Source of the DNA: Pseudomonas fuscovaginae SE-1
GTDB lineage: Bacteria > Pseudomonadota > Gammaproteobacteria > Pseudomonadales > Pseudomonadaceae
Assembly (NCBI RefSeq): GCF_000364705.1
Contig: NZ_AQOH01000292.1
Span: forward strand, 1-55,953
Direction of reading: 5' to 3'
Length of the DNA stretch: 55,953 nt
The notes beneath the pieces were generated by a model. That model ran no database searches. It saw only the letters and a list, made by a program, of their open reading frames with translations, and had not been told where the DNA came from. Of the stretch, positions 35,183-44,862 are shown piece after piece. A program made the translations under genes and the position numbers. The first letter of the stretch is position 1; each line of letters begins with the position of its first letter.

Positions 35183-35866
35183 ATGACCCGCATCCTGACC
35201 ATTGAAGACGATGCTGTAACCGCCAAGGAAATCGTGGCTGAATTGAGCAGCCATGGGCTTGAAGTGGACTGGGTGGACAATGGCCGCGAAGGCCTGGTAC
35301 GCGCCGTGAGCGGCGACTATGACCTGATCACCCTTGATCGCATGCTGCCGGAACTCGATGGCCTGGCCATCGTCACCACCCTGCGGACCATCGGCGTCGC
35401 CACGCCGATCCTGATGATCAGCGCCCTCTCCGATGTCGACGAGCGTGTACGTGGCCTGCGCGCCGGTGGCGACGACTACCTGACCAAGCCGTTCGCCTCC
35501 GATGAGATGGCCGCCCGCGTCGAAGTACTGCTGCGGCGCAAGAGCCCGGCACGGGAGTTCGAGACCTCGCTGCGGGTCGCCGACCTGGAACTGAACCTGA
35601 TCAGCCGCGAGGCCACCCGCGCCGACCAGTTGCTCAGCCTGCTGCCCACCGAATACAAGCTGCTTGAGTTCCTGATGCGCAACACCGGGCAGATCCTCTC
35701 GCGGATGATGATCTTCGAGGAAGTCTGGGGTTATCACTTCGACCCGGGCACCAACCTGATCGACGTGCACATCGGCCGCCTGCGCAAGAAAATCGACACG
35801 CCAGGCCTGCCACCGCTGATCCGCACGGTACGGGGTTCGGGTTATGTCATTGCCGAACCCCTCTAA
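35183..35866 (+). CDS. OmpR-family response regulator
   Basis: A 227-residue two-domain regulator: IEDDAV acidic pocket, phospho-Asp in DLITLDRMLPELDG, Lys in LTKPFA, and a winged-helix domain with LLPTEYKLLEFLMRNTGQ and DVHIGRLRKKID. GAGG lies 8 nt before ATG 35183. It overlaps the following histidine kinase by 23 nt. The target genes are unknown; opgD is divergent and could be one. Confidence 0.94.
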   Translation: MTRILTIEDDAVTAKEIVAELSSHGLEVDWVDNGREGLVRAVSGDYDLITLDRMLPELDGLAIVTTLRTIGVATPILMISALSDVDERVRGLRAGGDDYLTKPFASDEMAARVEVLLRRKSPAREFETSLRVADLELNLISREATRADQLLSLLPTEYKLLEFLMRNTGQILSRMMIFEEVWGYHFDPGTNLIDVHIGRLRKKIDTPGLPPLIRTVRGSGYVIAEPL

Positions 35867-37238
35867 GGGCTGGCGCTCGTCCGCCAGCCGCCTGCTGGCG
35901 CTGTACAGCTTTCTCTTCGTCGCCTGGAGCTGCGGCCTGATGGGCGTGCTCTACTACGAAGTCTCCGGCTACCTCGACACCCTGGCGCGCCACTCGCTGA
36001 TGCAGCGCCAGCACCTGTTCTCGCGCTTCCAGGGCCAGCAGTTGGTGGACGCCCTGACCACCAGCATGACCTTCGACATGCGTGGCGTGGATGCCTACGG
36101 CCTGTTCAACGAACAGAAAGTGCACCTGAGCGGGCCGATCATGGAAATGCCGCCGGACCTGATCATGGACGGCCGCATCCACGAACTCGCCAACTGCATC
36201 GACTCCGACGACCCCAACCTGCCGCAGGACAGTTGCGACGCCGTCGCCACCCAGACCCACGACGGTCGCTGGCTGCTGCTGGTACGCGACAACGGTTCGC
36301 TGTTCGGTGTGACGCGGATCATTCTCCATGCCCTGTTCTGGGCGGTGTCGCTGACCATCCTGCCGGGTATCGCCGGCTGGCATCTGCTGCGGCGCCGACC
36401 GATCCGTCGCATCCGGGCGATCCAGGCCAGTGCCGAAGCCATCGTCGCCGGCGACCTCGGTCATCGCCTGCCCCTGTCCAACCGTCGCGACGAGTTGGAC
36501 ATGCTCGCGGCCATCGTCAACGCCATGCTCGACCGCATCGAGCGGCTGATGAACGAGGTCAAGGGCGTCTGCGACAACATCGCCCACGACCTGCGCACGC
36601 CGCTGACCCGCCTGCGCGCGCAGCTCTACCGCATCCAGCAGCAGGCCCCGCAGGACTCGCCCGAGTCGCTGCAACTGGACGGTGTGATCGCCGAAACCGA
36701 CACCCTGATGGCACGCTTCAAGGGGCTGCTGCGGATTTCCGAGCTGGAAGACCACCAGCGCCGCTCCGGCTTCGTGGTGCTCGATCCGCTGCCACTGTTG
36801 CGCGAGCTGCATGACTTCTACCTGCCCCTGGCCGAGGAAGCGCAAATCAGCCTGCGCCTGGAGGTGCCGCCGATGCTGCCGCCCATCACGGGCGACCGCG
36901 CCCTGCTCTTCGAGGCCCTGGCGAACCTGCTGAGCAACTCGATCAAGTTCACCCCGCCGGGCGGCGAAGTGGTGTTGCTGGCGGCCAACGACCAGGGCAG
37001 CACGCGAATCGAGGTGATCGACACCGGCCCGGGCATCCCGCCCTCGGAACGCGATGCGGTGTTCCAGCGCTTCTACCGCTGCGATGACGGCAACCAGCAC
37101 AGCGGCTTCGGCCTGGGCCTATCGATCGTCGCGGCGATCATCAGCCTGCATGGCTTCAACCTGAAGATCGGCACCGGCGAGCGAACAGGCGCCCGGCTGA
37201 TTCTGGAATGCCGGGACAGCCTGATCGCCGTCGACTAG
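35844..37238 (+). CDS. Sensor histidine kinase
   Basis: A 464-residue kinase. Membrane helices at about 16-38 and 160-182 flank a periplasmic sensor of about 120 residues. HAMP region RRRPIRRIRAIQASAEAI; phosphoacceptor His in DNIAHDLRTPLTRL; ATPase motifs NLLSNSIKFTPPGG, DTGPGIPPSE and GFGLGLSIV. It overlaps the regulator gene, so they form a pair. Confidence 0.93.
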   Translation: MSLPNPSKGWRSSASRLLALYSFLFVAWSCGLMGVLYYEVSGYLDTLARHSLMQRQHLFSRFQGQQLVDALTTSMTFDMRGVDAYGLFNEQKVHLSGPIMEMPPDLIMDGRIHELANCIDSDDPNLPQDSCDAVATQTHDGRWLLLVRDNGSLFGVTRIILHALFWAVSLTILPGIAGWHLLRRRPIRRIRAIQASAEAIVAGDLGHRLPLSNRRDELDMLAAIVNAMLDRIERLMNEVKGVCDNIAHDLRTPLTRLRAQLYRIQQQAPQDSPESLQLDGVIAETDTLMARFKGLLRISELEDHQRRSGFVVLDPLPLLRELHDFYLPLAEEAQISLRLEVPPMLPPITGDRALLFEALANLLSNSIKFTPPGGEVVLLAANDQGSTRIEVIDTGPGIPPSERDAVFQRFYRCDDGNQHSGFGLGLSIVAAIISLHGFNLKIGTGERTGARLILECRDSLIAVD

Positions 37239-37298
37239 CCGGTGAGGCTGCGGAACGTACCGTGACCGTCTTTGGGGATCCGGTGCGGGAAGACGGGA

Positions 37299-38513
37299 TC
37301 ATTCCTTGCTCAGATCCACCAACGGCGTACCCCGCACCTCCGTCTTGCGCCCGTCCTGGATCTGCGCCACCCGCTGCACCGCCTCATCCACCGCCGTCTT
37401 GTCCGCCAGCAGGCTGTAGCTGACCTGGAACTGGCGTTTCTGCCCGGCACCGATGGTCGGCACCAGTCCCAGCGGGCGCTGGTAACGGCGGTTGTAGGAG
37501 AAGCTGGTGCCCGGTTCCAGCCCGGTCACGTAACCCTGGCCCTGGGTGTCGGTGTTCTTCCACAGGGAGAACACCGGCAACTGTTGCGTGTTGAAGCCGA
37601 CCGAAACCCCGAGGTTTGCGGCCTTGTTGTGCAACACCGCCAGGGTATCGCCCTTGGCATCGGCGTAGGGCACGACGTTGTAGACCGTCTCGTCGTAGTC
37701 CCTGGTTGGCGCGCGGTAGGTCTGCCAGTCGGGCAGGTCGCCCTTGGCCTTGTCGTTGAACGGCGACACCTGCTTCACCGGCGCGACGAAACGCGCGCCC
37801 TGCTCCAGGAACGGCGTGCTGAAGTTGTTGTGGTACAGCGCCTGGTATTCCTTCGGATAGTCGCCGTTGTTGGTCAGCGTGTCATTGATCGCGAAGCTCA
37901 CGCTACCGGGCAGCGTCGACAACTCGGTGGCCACGGAAAAATCGACTTTCTTGAACGCCTGTTCCTTCAACTCGCCCTGCAGGCGAATGGTGTAAGGCGG
38001 CTGCTCGTCGATATGCAGGGTGACCTTGTTGGCCGGAATATTCGCCGCCCGCCCATGCAGGGTGAGCAGTTCGCCGTTATCCAGCCCCGGATGCCCGACC
38101 CATTCATAGCCGCAACGCACCACCAACTCGTTGAAACCCTCCAGCCAACCCAGGCCGCCACGACCGTTGAGTTCCATGAAGGCCGGGTTGACCACCTCCT
38201 TGACCGGCGAGTCCCAGCCCAGGCGGACATTGCCCACGGAGGCCCGCAGAACGTTCATGCCCCGCGTCGGTACCACAGAGAGCTTCATCGTGCCGTTGTC
38301 GATATCGATGATGCTGACCCCTTCCTGGCGACCGCCATGCAAGGTGCGCATCGTGACGGAGAAGGGCTTGGCGGTCTTGATCCCCAGTTGCTCGCTGGTG
38401 ATCTGGCGGTTCTGCGCGGGCGTGTCGCTGTCGAGCAGCACATAGTCCCAGGCCATGGCATGGGAGGCGGTGGTCAGGGCGGTGACGCCGAAAAGCAGTC
38501 GGAGGGTGTTCAT
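37299..38513 (-). CDS. Periplasmic aldose 1-epimerase-like protein (DUF4432)
   Basis: A 404-residue protein with a signal sequence (MNTLRLLFGVTALTTASHAMA). The body fits the galactose-mutarotase-like fold of DUF4432: VVPTRGMNVLRASVG, GWLEGFNELVVRCGYEW and LYHNNFSTPFLE. It presumably binds or modifies a sugar; substrate unknown. ATG at 38513 has AAGGAC upstream; the longer open frame from 38666 has no support. It stands alone. Confidence 0.86.
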   Translation of the reverse strand: MNTLRLLFGVTALTTASHAMAWDYVLLDSDTPAQNRQITSEQLGIKTAKPFSVTMRTLHGGRQEGVSIIDIDNGTMKLSVVPTRGMNVLRASVGNVRLGWDSPVKEVVNPAFMELNGRGGLGWLEGFNELVVRCGYEWVGHPGLDNGELLTLHGRAANIPANKVTLHIDEQPPYTIRLQGELKEQAFKKVDFSVATELSTLPGSVSFAINDTLTNNGDYPKEYQALYHNNFSTPFLEQGARFVAPVKQVSPFNDKAKGDLPDWQTYRAPTRDYDETVYNVVPYADAKGDTLAVLHNKAANLGVSVGFNTQQLPVFSLWKNTDTQGQGYVTGLEPGTSFSYNRRYQRPLGLVPTIGAGQKRQFQVSYSLLADKTAVDEAVQRVAQIQDGRKTEVRGTPLVDLSKE

Positions 38514-38678
38514 GGGCTGTCCTTGTTGGAATTGTTCGACGTTTATAGCGCCAGTGAAACGATTCAGCAAGCCCATCAAATCAACCCGCGACGACAGGTT
38601 CTCCGGGCGCCCCCCGTGGATTGCCGCCACGACAGACAAAAGCGGATAGCCCCTCTCGAGATGCACCCGACGGATCGG

Positions 38679-39179
38679 CTAGATCGACAGCACCATTCGT
38701 TGCCGGTCGTTCACGGCCTCCTCCGGCGGCGCCTGCTCGACCCGGAATCCGCAACGATCCAGTACCTTTCTCGAGGCGATATTGTCCCTGTAGACATACG
38801 CAACCAACTGCGTCAGCTTCCAGTGCTGCCGGGCCTGCTGAATCAGATGCCTCAAGGCCAGCGTTGCCAGCCCCTGCCCGCCAACGTCGTGCCCCACCCG
38901 GTAGCCGACTTCAGCGGTGCCCGCGGACACCCCGATGTCTTTCAGGTTCGCCCGCCCCACGATGTGCCCGCGCTCGTCCTCAATCACGAACGGATGCCAG
39001 GTGCCGTCGGCAAAACCGGACAGGTAGCGTTCGATATGCTCGGCGACGCCCTGTATCGAGTAAAAGGCCGGATCACGCGCATCGATCCGGGACTCGAACC
39101 ATTCGCGATTGAGGGTTTCGAATGCCAGCAAGGCCTGGACATCGGTGGCTTCCAGCCTGCGTACTCTGAATGAACTCAT
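38679..39179 (-). CDS. GNAT-family N-acetyltransferase (RimJ/RimL-like)
   Basis: A 166-residue acetyltransferase. The acetyl-CoA site is in VGYRVGHDVGGQGLATLALRHL, with VYRDNIASRKVLDRCGFRVE near the C-terminus. Likely substrates are protein N-termini or small amines. ATG at 39179 follows GGGAGAAGACG. Confidence 0.9.
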   Translation of the reverse strand: MSSFRVRRLEATDVQALLAFETLNREWFESRIDARDPAFYSIQGVAEHIERYLSGFADGTWHPFVIEDERGHIVGRANLKDIGVSAGTAEVGYRVGHDVGGQGLATLALRHLIQQARQHWKLTQLVAYVYRDNIASRKVLDRCGFRVEQAPPEEAVNDRQRMVLSI

Positions 39180-39362
39180 TGATCGTCTTCTCCCTGTTGC
39201 GCAACAGCGTTGTTGGCCGGTACCAGCGCCGGATTCTACCCAGCATGTCGAACCGGATGAACCGGCCAGTTCCACATGCACCCGCCACCCTGCCCCGGTC
39301 CGCGTTTTCCACCACGGCCGACCACGCTATAGTGCCTATTCACCCCTCATGAGCGGAACGAC

Positions 39363-39917
39363 ATGAGCGCACTGCAGAGTCTCGTTGAACAGGCCTACGA
39401 GCAGGCCAAGCATGGCAAGTGGGATCAACTTCTGTCCGAATGGAACGAGCTGCCGCCGCTTGCCCGACGCTGCTGCCATTACCAGAAAGCCTCTTCCGGC
39501 TGGACCTTTCTGCACCAGGCCGCCTACTTCGGCCATGAAGTCGCCTGCCGCGCACTGATCCGTGCGGGCGCCTCGCTCGACAGCGTGACCTACAAGGAGC
39601 AGACGGCGGCGGATATCGCCCGGAACCAGGGGCATCCCCTGCTGGCCGAGCTTCTGCAACGGGCCTCGCGGCACAGCGAATCACTCTGGGTCAGCCCGAA
39701 TGATCCGGACCTGCTGCCCAGCAGCAACGCCTGGAGCGAAGCCAGGGAACATCGTGCGCAGGAAGCGATACTGGTGGCCTATGCCGGTGGCGTGGTCAGG
39801 ATTGCCAAGGGCGACCGCTACTTTACGGACTCGTTCGAGCGCACCCTGGTGGGCTGGCACGGCACTTATGATCCGCCTTGCGGGATGGACGGCGAATCGA
39901 TCCTGACCGGCGTCTAG
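39363..39917 (+). CDS. Ankyrin-repeat protein
   Basis: A 184-residue soluble protein. Residues about 45-100 form roughly two ankyrin units (GWTFLHQAAYFGHEVACRALIRAGASLDSV, KEQTAADIARNQGHPLLAELL). The rest is unrecognised. It is followed 47 nt later by a small hypothetical gene. Such solitary pairs can be orphan immunity genes, but nothing here proves that. Confidence 0.78.
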   Translation: MSALQSLVEQAYEQAKHGKWDQLLSEWNELPPLARRCCHYQKASSGWTFLHQAAYFGHEVACRALIRAGASLDSVTYKEQTAADIARNQGHPLLAELLQRASRHSESLWVSPNDPDLLPSSNAWSEAREHRAQEAILVAYAGGVVRIAKGDRYFTDSFERTLVGWHGTYDPPCGMDGESILTGV

Positions 39918-39964
39918 CCCGCGCTGACAATGCACGCCGAACATCCACTGAAGGAGCGTCATGG

Positions 39965-40312
39965 ATGGGATCCGTTGAAAGCAGCCGCCTGAAGATCTGG
40001 CAAGCCCTCTCGTCCCTGTTTCTCGATACCGAGATCGACGAACTGACCTACGACTACATTGCGCGTACCGTGCTTGAATCCGGTTACCCAACGGAAGAAG
40101 TGCATCGCATCCTGTGGAACGAAGTCTTTCCGGTTCTGGAAGCGAACCTCAGGTGTGTTGCCGGGGAATGGGCCGGCTGGTCGGATGATTGGCTTGCGCA
40201 GCACCTCGAGGCGAATGACAAGCCGGTGACCGGCAAACGCCGTGGCGCCATCGCCAGGGAGATCGCGACATGCTGGGAGCATGTCGCATCGAGAGTATCG
40301 GGTCGTACCTGA
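39965..40312 (+). CDS. Small hypothetical protein (possibly DUF7079)
   Basis: A 115-residue acidic helical protein: SRLKIWQALSSLFLDTEIDELTYDYIARTV. It resembles a small family often labelled DUF7079, though I am not certain. AAGGAG lies 8 nt before ATG 39965. A perfect hairpin (GCGACATGCT-GGG-AGCATGTCGC, 40265-40287) lies inside its 3' end. Confidence 0.7.
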   Translation: MGSVESSRLKIWQALSSLFLDTEIDELTYDYIARTVLESGYPTEEVHRILWNEVFPVLEANLRCVAGEWAGWSDDWLAQHLEANDKPVTGKRRGAIAREIATCWEHVASRVSGRT

Positions 40313-40320
40313 CTCCGATT

Positions 40321-40360
40321 GCCGGGCCGAACGGCCATTCCCGGGCAGTGAAAGTTTTTC
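40321..40360 (+). terminator. Possible terminator after the small hypothetical gene
   Basis: GGGCCGAACGGCCATTCCCGGG can fold in two alternative hairpins and is followed by GTTTTTCC. The stem is imperfect, so this is a weak call. Confidence 0.35.
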
Positions 40361-40599
40361 CTTTCGATCATGGCGCTTTGCTTTGATTGAACTACCTTTT
40401 CACACAAGGAACGAGCCATTGCGGCTTGTATCACCCCAAGTCGTTCTCAACGATCGGTCGGCGAAGCAGCCAGGCCTGCTCCCCTGATCGTGCGCGGTGT
40501 CGAGGATATCGCTGGAATCACTGGTGGTTGGTGTGGAGGGCAGTTCTGGGATAGCCCAGTCAGCCCACGGACGGTCTGCTCGGCGAGGGTGTACCTATC

Positions 40600-41841
40600 A
40601 TGACGTATCGTAGCGTGCCTGTTTTCAAGACAATGGTTCATGGCCTGCTATGGATGGGCCTGGGAATGGAAGCAGCCCAGGCCGCGACTGGAAACTGTGC
40701 GCAGTTGGCCAGCCTGCCCACGGTTCACGAGGTGGGCCAGGGGCTTCAGGATGAACTGCGCATGCCGGTTCCCATTACCCAACTGGCCGTGGGCGACCCG
40801 AAAATCGCCGACGTGCAGACCAGCGGCGGCAGCGCCTTCATTCTCACCGGCATGGCACCCGGCGCCACCAGCCTGATGGTCTGGACCGCCTGTTCGCCGA
40901 CACCCCGCCAGAGCATGGTATTCGTCAAGGGCAAGGCCACCGCCGCGTTGACCAGCGGGTCGACGGTCCCGTCCGAAGACCCGCTGCTGCCGAGCCAGGT
41001 GCAGACCGACATTCGCTTCGTCGAAGTCAGCCGCAGCAAACTGAAAGAGGCCAGCACCTCGATCTTCGGCAAGAGCGGCAACTTCCTGTTCGGCTCGCCG
41101 GGCACGGTCCCCGGCGTGACGGTGACCCCCGGCCGACTTGGCAACCTGGCGCCCAATATCCCGCTCAACAACAACTCGTTCAATATCGGCATCGGCGGCG
41201 GCAATGTACTGGGGCTGATCAACTCCCTGGAAGGCAGCGGCTTCGCCTACACCCTGGCACGGCCGAGCCTGGTGGCCCTCAGCGGTCAGAGTGCAAGCTT
41301 CCTGGCCGGTGGCGAGGTGCCGATTCCGGTGCCCAGCTCAGGCAGCGATACCATCTCCATCGAGTACAAGGAGTTCGGTGTCCGCCTGACCCTCACCCCG
41401 ACCATCATCGGCAGCGGGCGCATTGCCCTGAAGGTGGCCCCCGAAGTCAGCGAACTGGACTACAGCAACGGCGTGCAGATCTCCGGCATCGTGGTTCCGG
41501 CACTGACCGTGCGGCGTACCGACACCAGCATTTCCCTGGCCGATGGCGAAAGCTTCGTCATCAGCGGCCTGATCAGCAGCCGCAACACCGCCCAGGTGAA
41601 CAAGTTTCCGGGGCTGGGCGATATCCCGGTGCTCGGCGCATTCTTTCGCAACAATACCCTCAACCGCGATGAGCGCGAGTTGTTGATGATCGTTACGCCG
41701 CACCTGGTTCAACCACTGGCGGCCAATGCCAAGCTGCCTTCATTGCCAGGCGAACAACTGCGCAACTACGACCCGAACTTCTATCGCATGTACTTCCTCG
41801 AAAGCGGCGACTTCGACAACCGCATGGGGCTCTCGCAATGA
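40600..41841 (+). CDS. rcpA: RcpA/CpaC secretin of the Flp pilus
   Basis: A 413-residue outer-membrane secretin with a signal sequence (about 1-29). The N-terminal pilus-assembly domain is followed by the secretin core: SLVALSGQSASFLAGGEVPIPVP, EFGVRLTLTPTI, and the closing GLGDIPVLGAFFRNN. It forms the pore for the Flp pilus. GAGGG precedes the ATG. It overlaps tadD by 4 nt. Confidence 0.93.
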   Translation: MTYRSVPVFKTMVHGLLWMGLGMEAAQAATGNCAQLASLPTVHEVGQGLQDELRMPVPITQLAVGDPKIADVQTSGGSAFILTGMAPGATSLMVWTACSPTPRQSMVFVKGKATAALTSGSTVPSEDPLLPSQVQTDIRFVEVSRSKLKEASTSIFGKSGNFLFGSPGTVPGVTVTPGRLGNLAPNIPLNNNSFNIGIGGGNVLGLINSLEGSGFAYTLARPSLVALSGQSASFLAGGEVPIPVPSSGSDTISIEYKEFGVRLTLTPTIIGSGRIALKVAPEVSELDYSNGVQISGIVVPALTVRRTDTSISLADGESFVISGLISSRNTAQVNKFPGLGDIPVLGAFFRNNTLNRDERELLMIVTPHLVQPLAANAKLPSLPGEQLRNYDPNFYRMYFLESGDFDNRMGLSQ

Positions 41842-42545
41842 AAGCGGTCGTGGCGCTGGCGGCAACAGCGCTGCTCACCGGTTGTGCCGGCAATGCCCTG
41901 TCCTCCCGACCGGCCAGTTGCACGCCTCCCGCCTCGGATCAACAACTGACCCTGAATCTGGCCGACGAAATGATCAACGATGGTCGTCTATACGCCAGCC
42001 TGGCGAACCTGGAAGGCCTACCCGACAATCTGGTTCAGGTGCGCCTGCGCAAGGCCCGCATCCTGCGCCTGCTCGGTCGCAATGACGCCGAACCGTTGTA
42101 CCGGGGCCTTCTGGGCACTTGCCTGGCGGCGGAAGGCGAGCATGGCCTGGGTCAGTTGGCGGCGGCCCGCAACGACAATGCGACGGCCCTGGCACACCTC
42201 GAGCGGGCAGCGAGAATGTCACCCACCGATGAAAAGATCCGCAATGACTTGGGAGTCGTGTACCTCAACCAACGGCGGATCAACGACGCCCGCTTCGAGT
42301 TCCTGACCGCCCTGGAACTCAAGCAGTCCGACTCGCTGGCCGCCTTCAACCTGGTGACATTGTTGATCTACGAGGATAACTGGAAGCAGGCCGCGGAACT
42401 GGCGAGCCGCGCCAATCTGGGCCCCAGGCAGGTCAGCGAGGCGCAAGCCCGGGCCGAGAAACTCAAGGGCCAGGCCCGGAACGTGGCGGCCGCCGAGGGT
42501 GCGCGTCCGGCCGCCGATGCCTCTGCCGACAGTGCGATCAAGTAG
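41838..42545 (+). CDS. tadD: TadD, TPR lipoprotein of the Flp pilus
   Basis: A 235-residue protein starting MKAVVALAATALLTGCAGN, a lipoprotein signal with LTGC lipobox. Tetratricopeptide units follow (ARNDNATALAHLERAARMSPTDEKIRNDLGVVYLNQ). TadD-type proteins help assemble or localise the secretin. It is coupled to rcpA and followed 15 nt later by the DUF3613 gene. Confidence 0.9.
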   Translation: MKAVVALAATALLTGCAGNALSSRPASCTPPASDQQLTLNLADEMINDGRLYASLANLEGLPDNLVQVRLRKARILRLLGRNDAEPLYRGLLGTCLAAEGEHGLGQLAAARNDNATALAHLERAARMSPTDEKIRNDLGVVYLNQRRINDARFEFLTALELKQSDSLAAFNLVTLLIYEDNWKQAAELASRANLGPRQVSEAQARAEKLKGQARNVAAAEGARPAADASADSAIK

Positions 42546-42560
42546 AGATGAGGAGTCGAG

Positions 42561-42827
42561 ATGAATACCAAGAGGCTGTTGATGGTGTCCCTGGCCTGCC
42601 TGTCCACGTCCGCCTGGGCTATCGATCCGGGCCCCTCGTCAGAGCAGCAGCAAGGTACCGAACAGTGGCTGCAACTGCAGGTCCGCGGCGTGGTGGCCTC
42701 GCCCAAACCGCAGACCGCCTCGGCCGCCGAACGCGATCTGGCCATGCAACGCTGGCTCAACAGTTTCAACTACCCGATCCCCGAGCGTTACCAGCAGAAG
42801 GAATCGGGCAACATCAGCGGCAAATGA
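42561..42827 (+). CDS. DUF3613 exported small protein of the tad locus
   Basis: An 88-residue protein with a signal sequence (MNTKRLLMVSLACLSTSAWA). The mature part contains GTEQWLQLQVRG and AMQRWLNSFNYPIPERY, typical of DUF3613 proteins found in Pseudomonas tad clusters. GAGGAG precedes the ATG. Its function is not known; its place suggests a pilus accessory role. Confidence 0.83.
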   Translation: MNTKRLLMVSLACLSTSAWAIDPGPSSEQQQGTEQWLQLQVRGVVASPKPQTASAAERDLAMQRWLNSFNYPIPERYQQKESGNISGK

Positions 42828-42877
42828 GCCAGCCGCGGGGCCTGGCCCGCGCCTCGTCCTGAACCGCCCCCCCGGGC

Positions 42878-43846
42878 TCACGGACTGCCGAAGGCCTGGA
42901 ACACCCCGATCATGGCCGGGCCGATCGCAATCAGGAAGAAGCTTGGCCACAGGCAGAAAATCAGCGGAAAGATCAGCTGGGTGCCGATTTTCGCGCCTGC
43001 CTCCTCGGCCGCCTGGGTACGCCGGTCACGGAACTCGTCGGCATAGATACGCAGGGTTTCGGCCACGCTGGTACCGAAACGTATACTCTGTGCCAGCAGA
43101 CTGACCAACCCCTGCACATCCTCCAGCCCGGTGCGCACGGCCAGTTGCTTGAGCGCCTCGGTGTTGCTGACTCCGGCACGGATCTGCGCATTGACCAGCG
43201 CCAGTTCCTCGGCCAGTTCGACCTGGCTGAGCGCCATCTCCTCGGCCACCCGTTCGATGGTCGTCGGCAAGGCCAGGCCCGATTCCACGCAAACCACCAT
43301 CAGATCCAGTGCATCCGGAAAAGCCACTCGCAGCCGCCGCTGCCGCCGTTGCTTGCGCTTGCCGACGTACAGCGCCGGCAGCAACCAGGCGAGGCCCGCC
43401 ACCAGGACCAGCAACAGCAGGCCGACGGCCAGGGAAAGTCTGGGAATCAGCGGCAACAGCAGCACCCCGAGCCCCAGCAGCAGCAACGGCAGCAGCAGGC
43501 GCACCGCCCAATACACCTGTACCGCCGAAGACGAGCGATACCCGGCATGGATCAACAGCAGTCGAGTGGCGGATGCCTGCGCGGTCTCGGTCGAACCGAA
43601 CTGCTGCCCTACCCGCTCCAGCAACATTTGCAGGCCACCCGGCACGTGCGGCCCCACCGTGGTGCCGATGTGCCCGCGCTTGATCGATGCCAGACGGCGC
43701 CGCATCGGATCCTGAAGCCCCATCAACAACAGGATGACGGTGACCACCGCCAGCACCGTGCTCAAACCGATCGCGCTGACGAACAACAGGCGAGCCAGCG
43801 CCTCATTCTCCGTCACCCGACTGAACACCCCGAGCAGATAATCCAT
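42878..43846 (-). CDS. tadC: TadC, inner-membrane platform protein
   Basis: A 322-residue T2SF-domain membrane protein, starting MDYLLGVFSRVTENEALARL. The cytoplasmic part has the motif DALDLMVVCVESGLALPTTIERVAEEM, and the C-terminus a hydrophobic segment (GTQLIFPLIFCLWPSFFLIAI, about 295-315). It forms the platform with TadB. GGAGG lies 8 nt before ATG 43846. It is the last gene of the minus-strand operon and converges with DUF3613. Confidence 0.92.
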   Translation of the reverse strand: MDYLLGVFSRVTENEALARLLFVSAIGLSTVLAVVTVILLLMGLQDPMRRRLASIKRGHIGTTVGPHVPGGLQMLLERVGQQFGSTETAQASATRLLLIHAGYRSSSAVQVYWAVRLLLPLLLLGLGVLLLPLIPRLSLAVGLLLLVLVAGLAWLLPALYVGKRKQRRQRRLRVAFPDALDLMVVCVESGLALPTTIERVAEEMALSQVELAEELALVNAQIRAGVSNTEALKQLAVRTGLEDVQGLVSLLAQSIRFGTSVAETLRIYADEFRDRRTQAAEEAGAKIGTQLIFPLIFCLWPSFFLIAIGPAMIGVFQAFGSP

Positions 43847-43875
43847 GACGCGCCCCTCCACAGGTTGAGAACCGC

Positions 43876-44862
43876 CTACACCTGAATGCGGATGATTCTG
43901 CGTATCCAGAGAATCCCGACCAACATGGCGCAGAACGCGCCAATGATCATCCTGTGGCCGACCGGATCATTGATCAGCACCGGCAGGTAGCTGGGGGTGG
44001 TGACCAGGATCACCGCCGCCAGCACGAAGGGGATGGAAACCAGCACCCAGGCCGACATGCGCCCTTCGGCCGACAGGGTCCTGATCTTGCGCTGAAAGCG
44101 AAAGCGTCCGCGGATCAACCGGCTCAAGCGCTCCAGCACCTCGGTCAGGTTGCCGCCGGTCTCGCGATGGATGAGGATCGACGTCACCAGCATCATCACC
44201 GTCATGCTCGGCATCCGTTCCAACAGGCCGAGCATGGCCCGGCGCACGTCATTGCCATAGTTGATATCGGCGAAGGTCAGGCCGAACTCATGGGCCACCG
44301 GGCCCTTCTGATCCTCGCAGACCAGGCGCAGGGTGTCGTTGAACGGATGCCCGGCGCGCAACGCGCGGCACATGGCATCCAGGGCATCGGCCAGCCCCGC
44401 CTCGAAAGCGGCAAAACGCCGGCTGCGGTCCCGGAAGATTTTCAGCAGCGGCAGGCTGGCGACCAGCAGTGCCACCAGCAGCGCCAGCCACCAGGAGGAC
44501 GCCATCAGCAGCGCCAACGCGCCCGCCCCTGCGCCCATGCCGATCCCGATCAGCAGCACCCGATAGGCCCGGTATTCATGTCCGGACTGCTCGATCAATT
44601 GCGTCAGATCCGCCATGAACGGCAGTTGCTCCAGCGCCGCTTCCAGAGGCGACAGACGGGTCAGGTATTTCTGCCGCAGCACGGTCTGCATGTTCGGCAG
44701 GTTATTGGCCTTCTCCAACACATGCAGGCGGTTGCGGATGCGCTTGCGCATCCTGCTCGCCTCACCGAACACCGGCACCACCACACTCTGGGCCAGGAGG
44801 AAGGCGGCGGTGAACACCATGCCGAGGAAGATCAGGATGAATTCGGCGGATAGGTGGTTCAT
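43876..44862 (-). CDS. tadB: TadB, inner-membrane platform protein
   Basis: A 328-residue T2SF-domain protein, starting MNHLSAEFILIFLGMVF. It has an N-terminal anchor, two central helices, the motif LADALDAMCRALRAGHPFNDTLRLV, and terminal helices. The ATG overlaps the tadA stop by 4 nt. Confidence 0.93.
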   Translation of the reverse strand: MNHLSAEFILIFLGMVFTAAFLLAQSVVVPVFGEASRMRKRIRNRLHVLEKANNLPNMQTVLRQKYLTRLSPLEAALEQLPFMADLTQLIEQSGHEYRAYRVLLIGIGMGAGAGALALLMASSWWLALLVALLVASLPLLKIFRDRSRRFAAFEAGLADALDAMCRALRAGHPFNDTLRLVCEDQKGPVAHEFGLTFADINYGNDVRRAMLGLLERMPSMTVMMLVTSILIHRETGGNLTEVLERLSRLIRGRFRFQRKIRTLSAEGRMSAWVLVSIPFVLAAVILVTTPSYLPVLINDPVGHRMIIGAFCAMLVGILWIRRIIRIQV

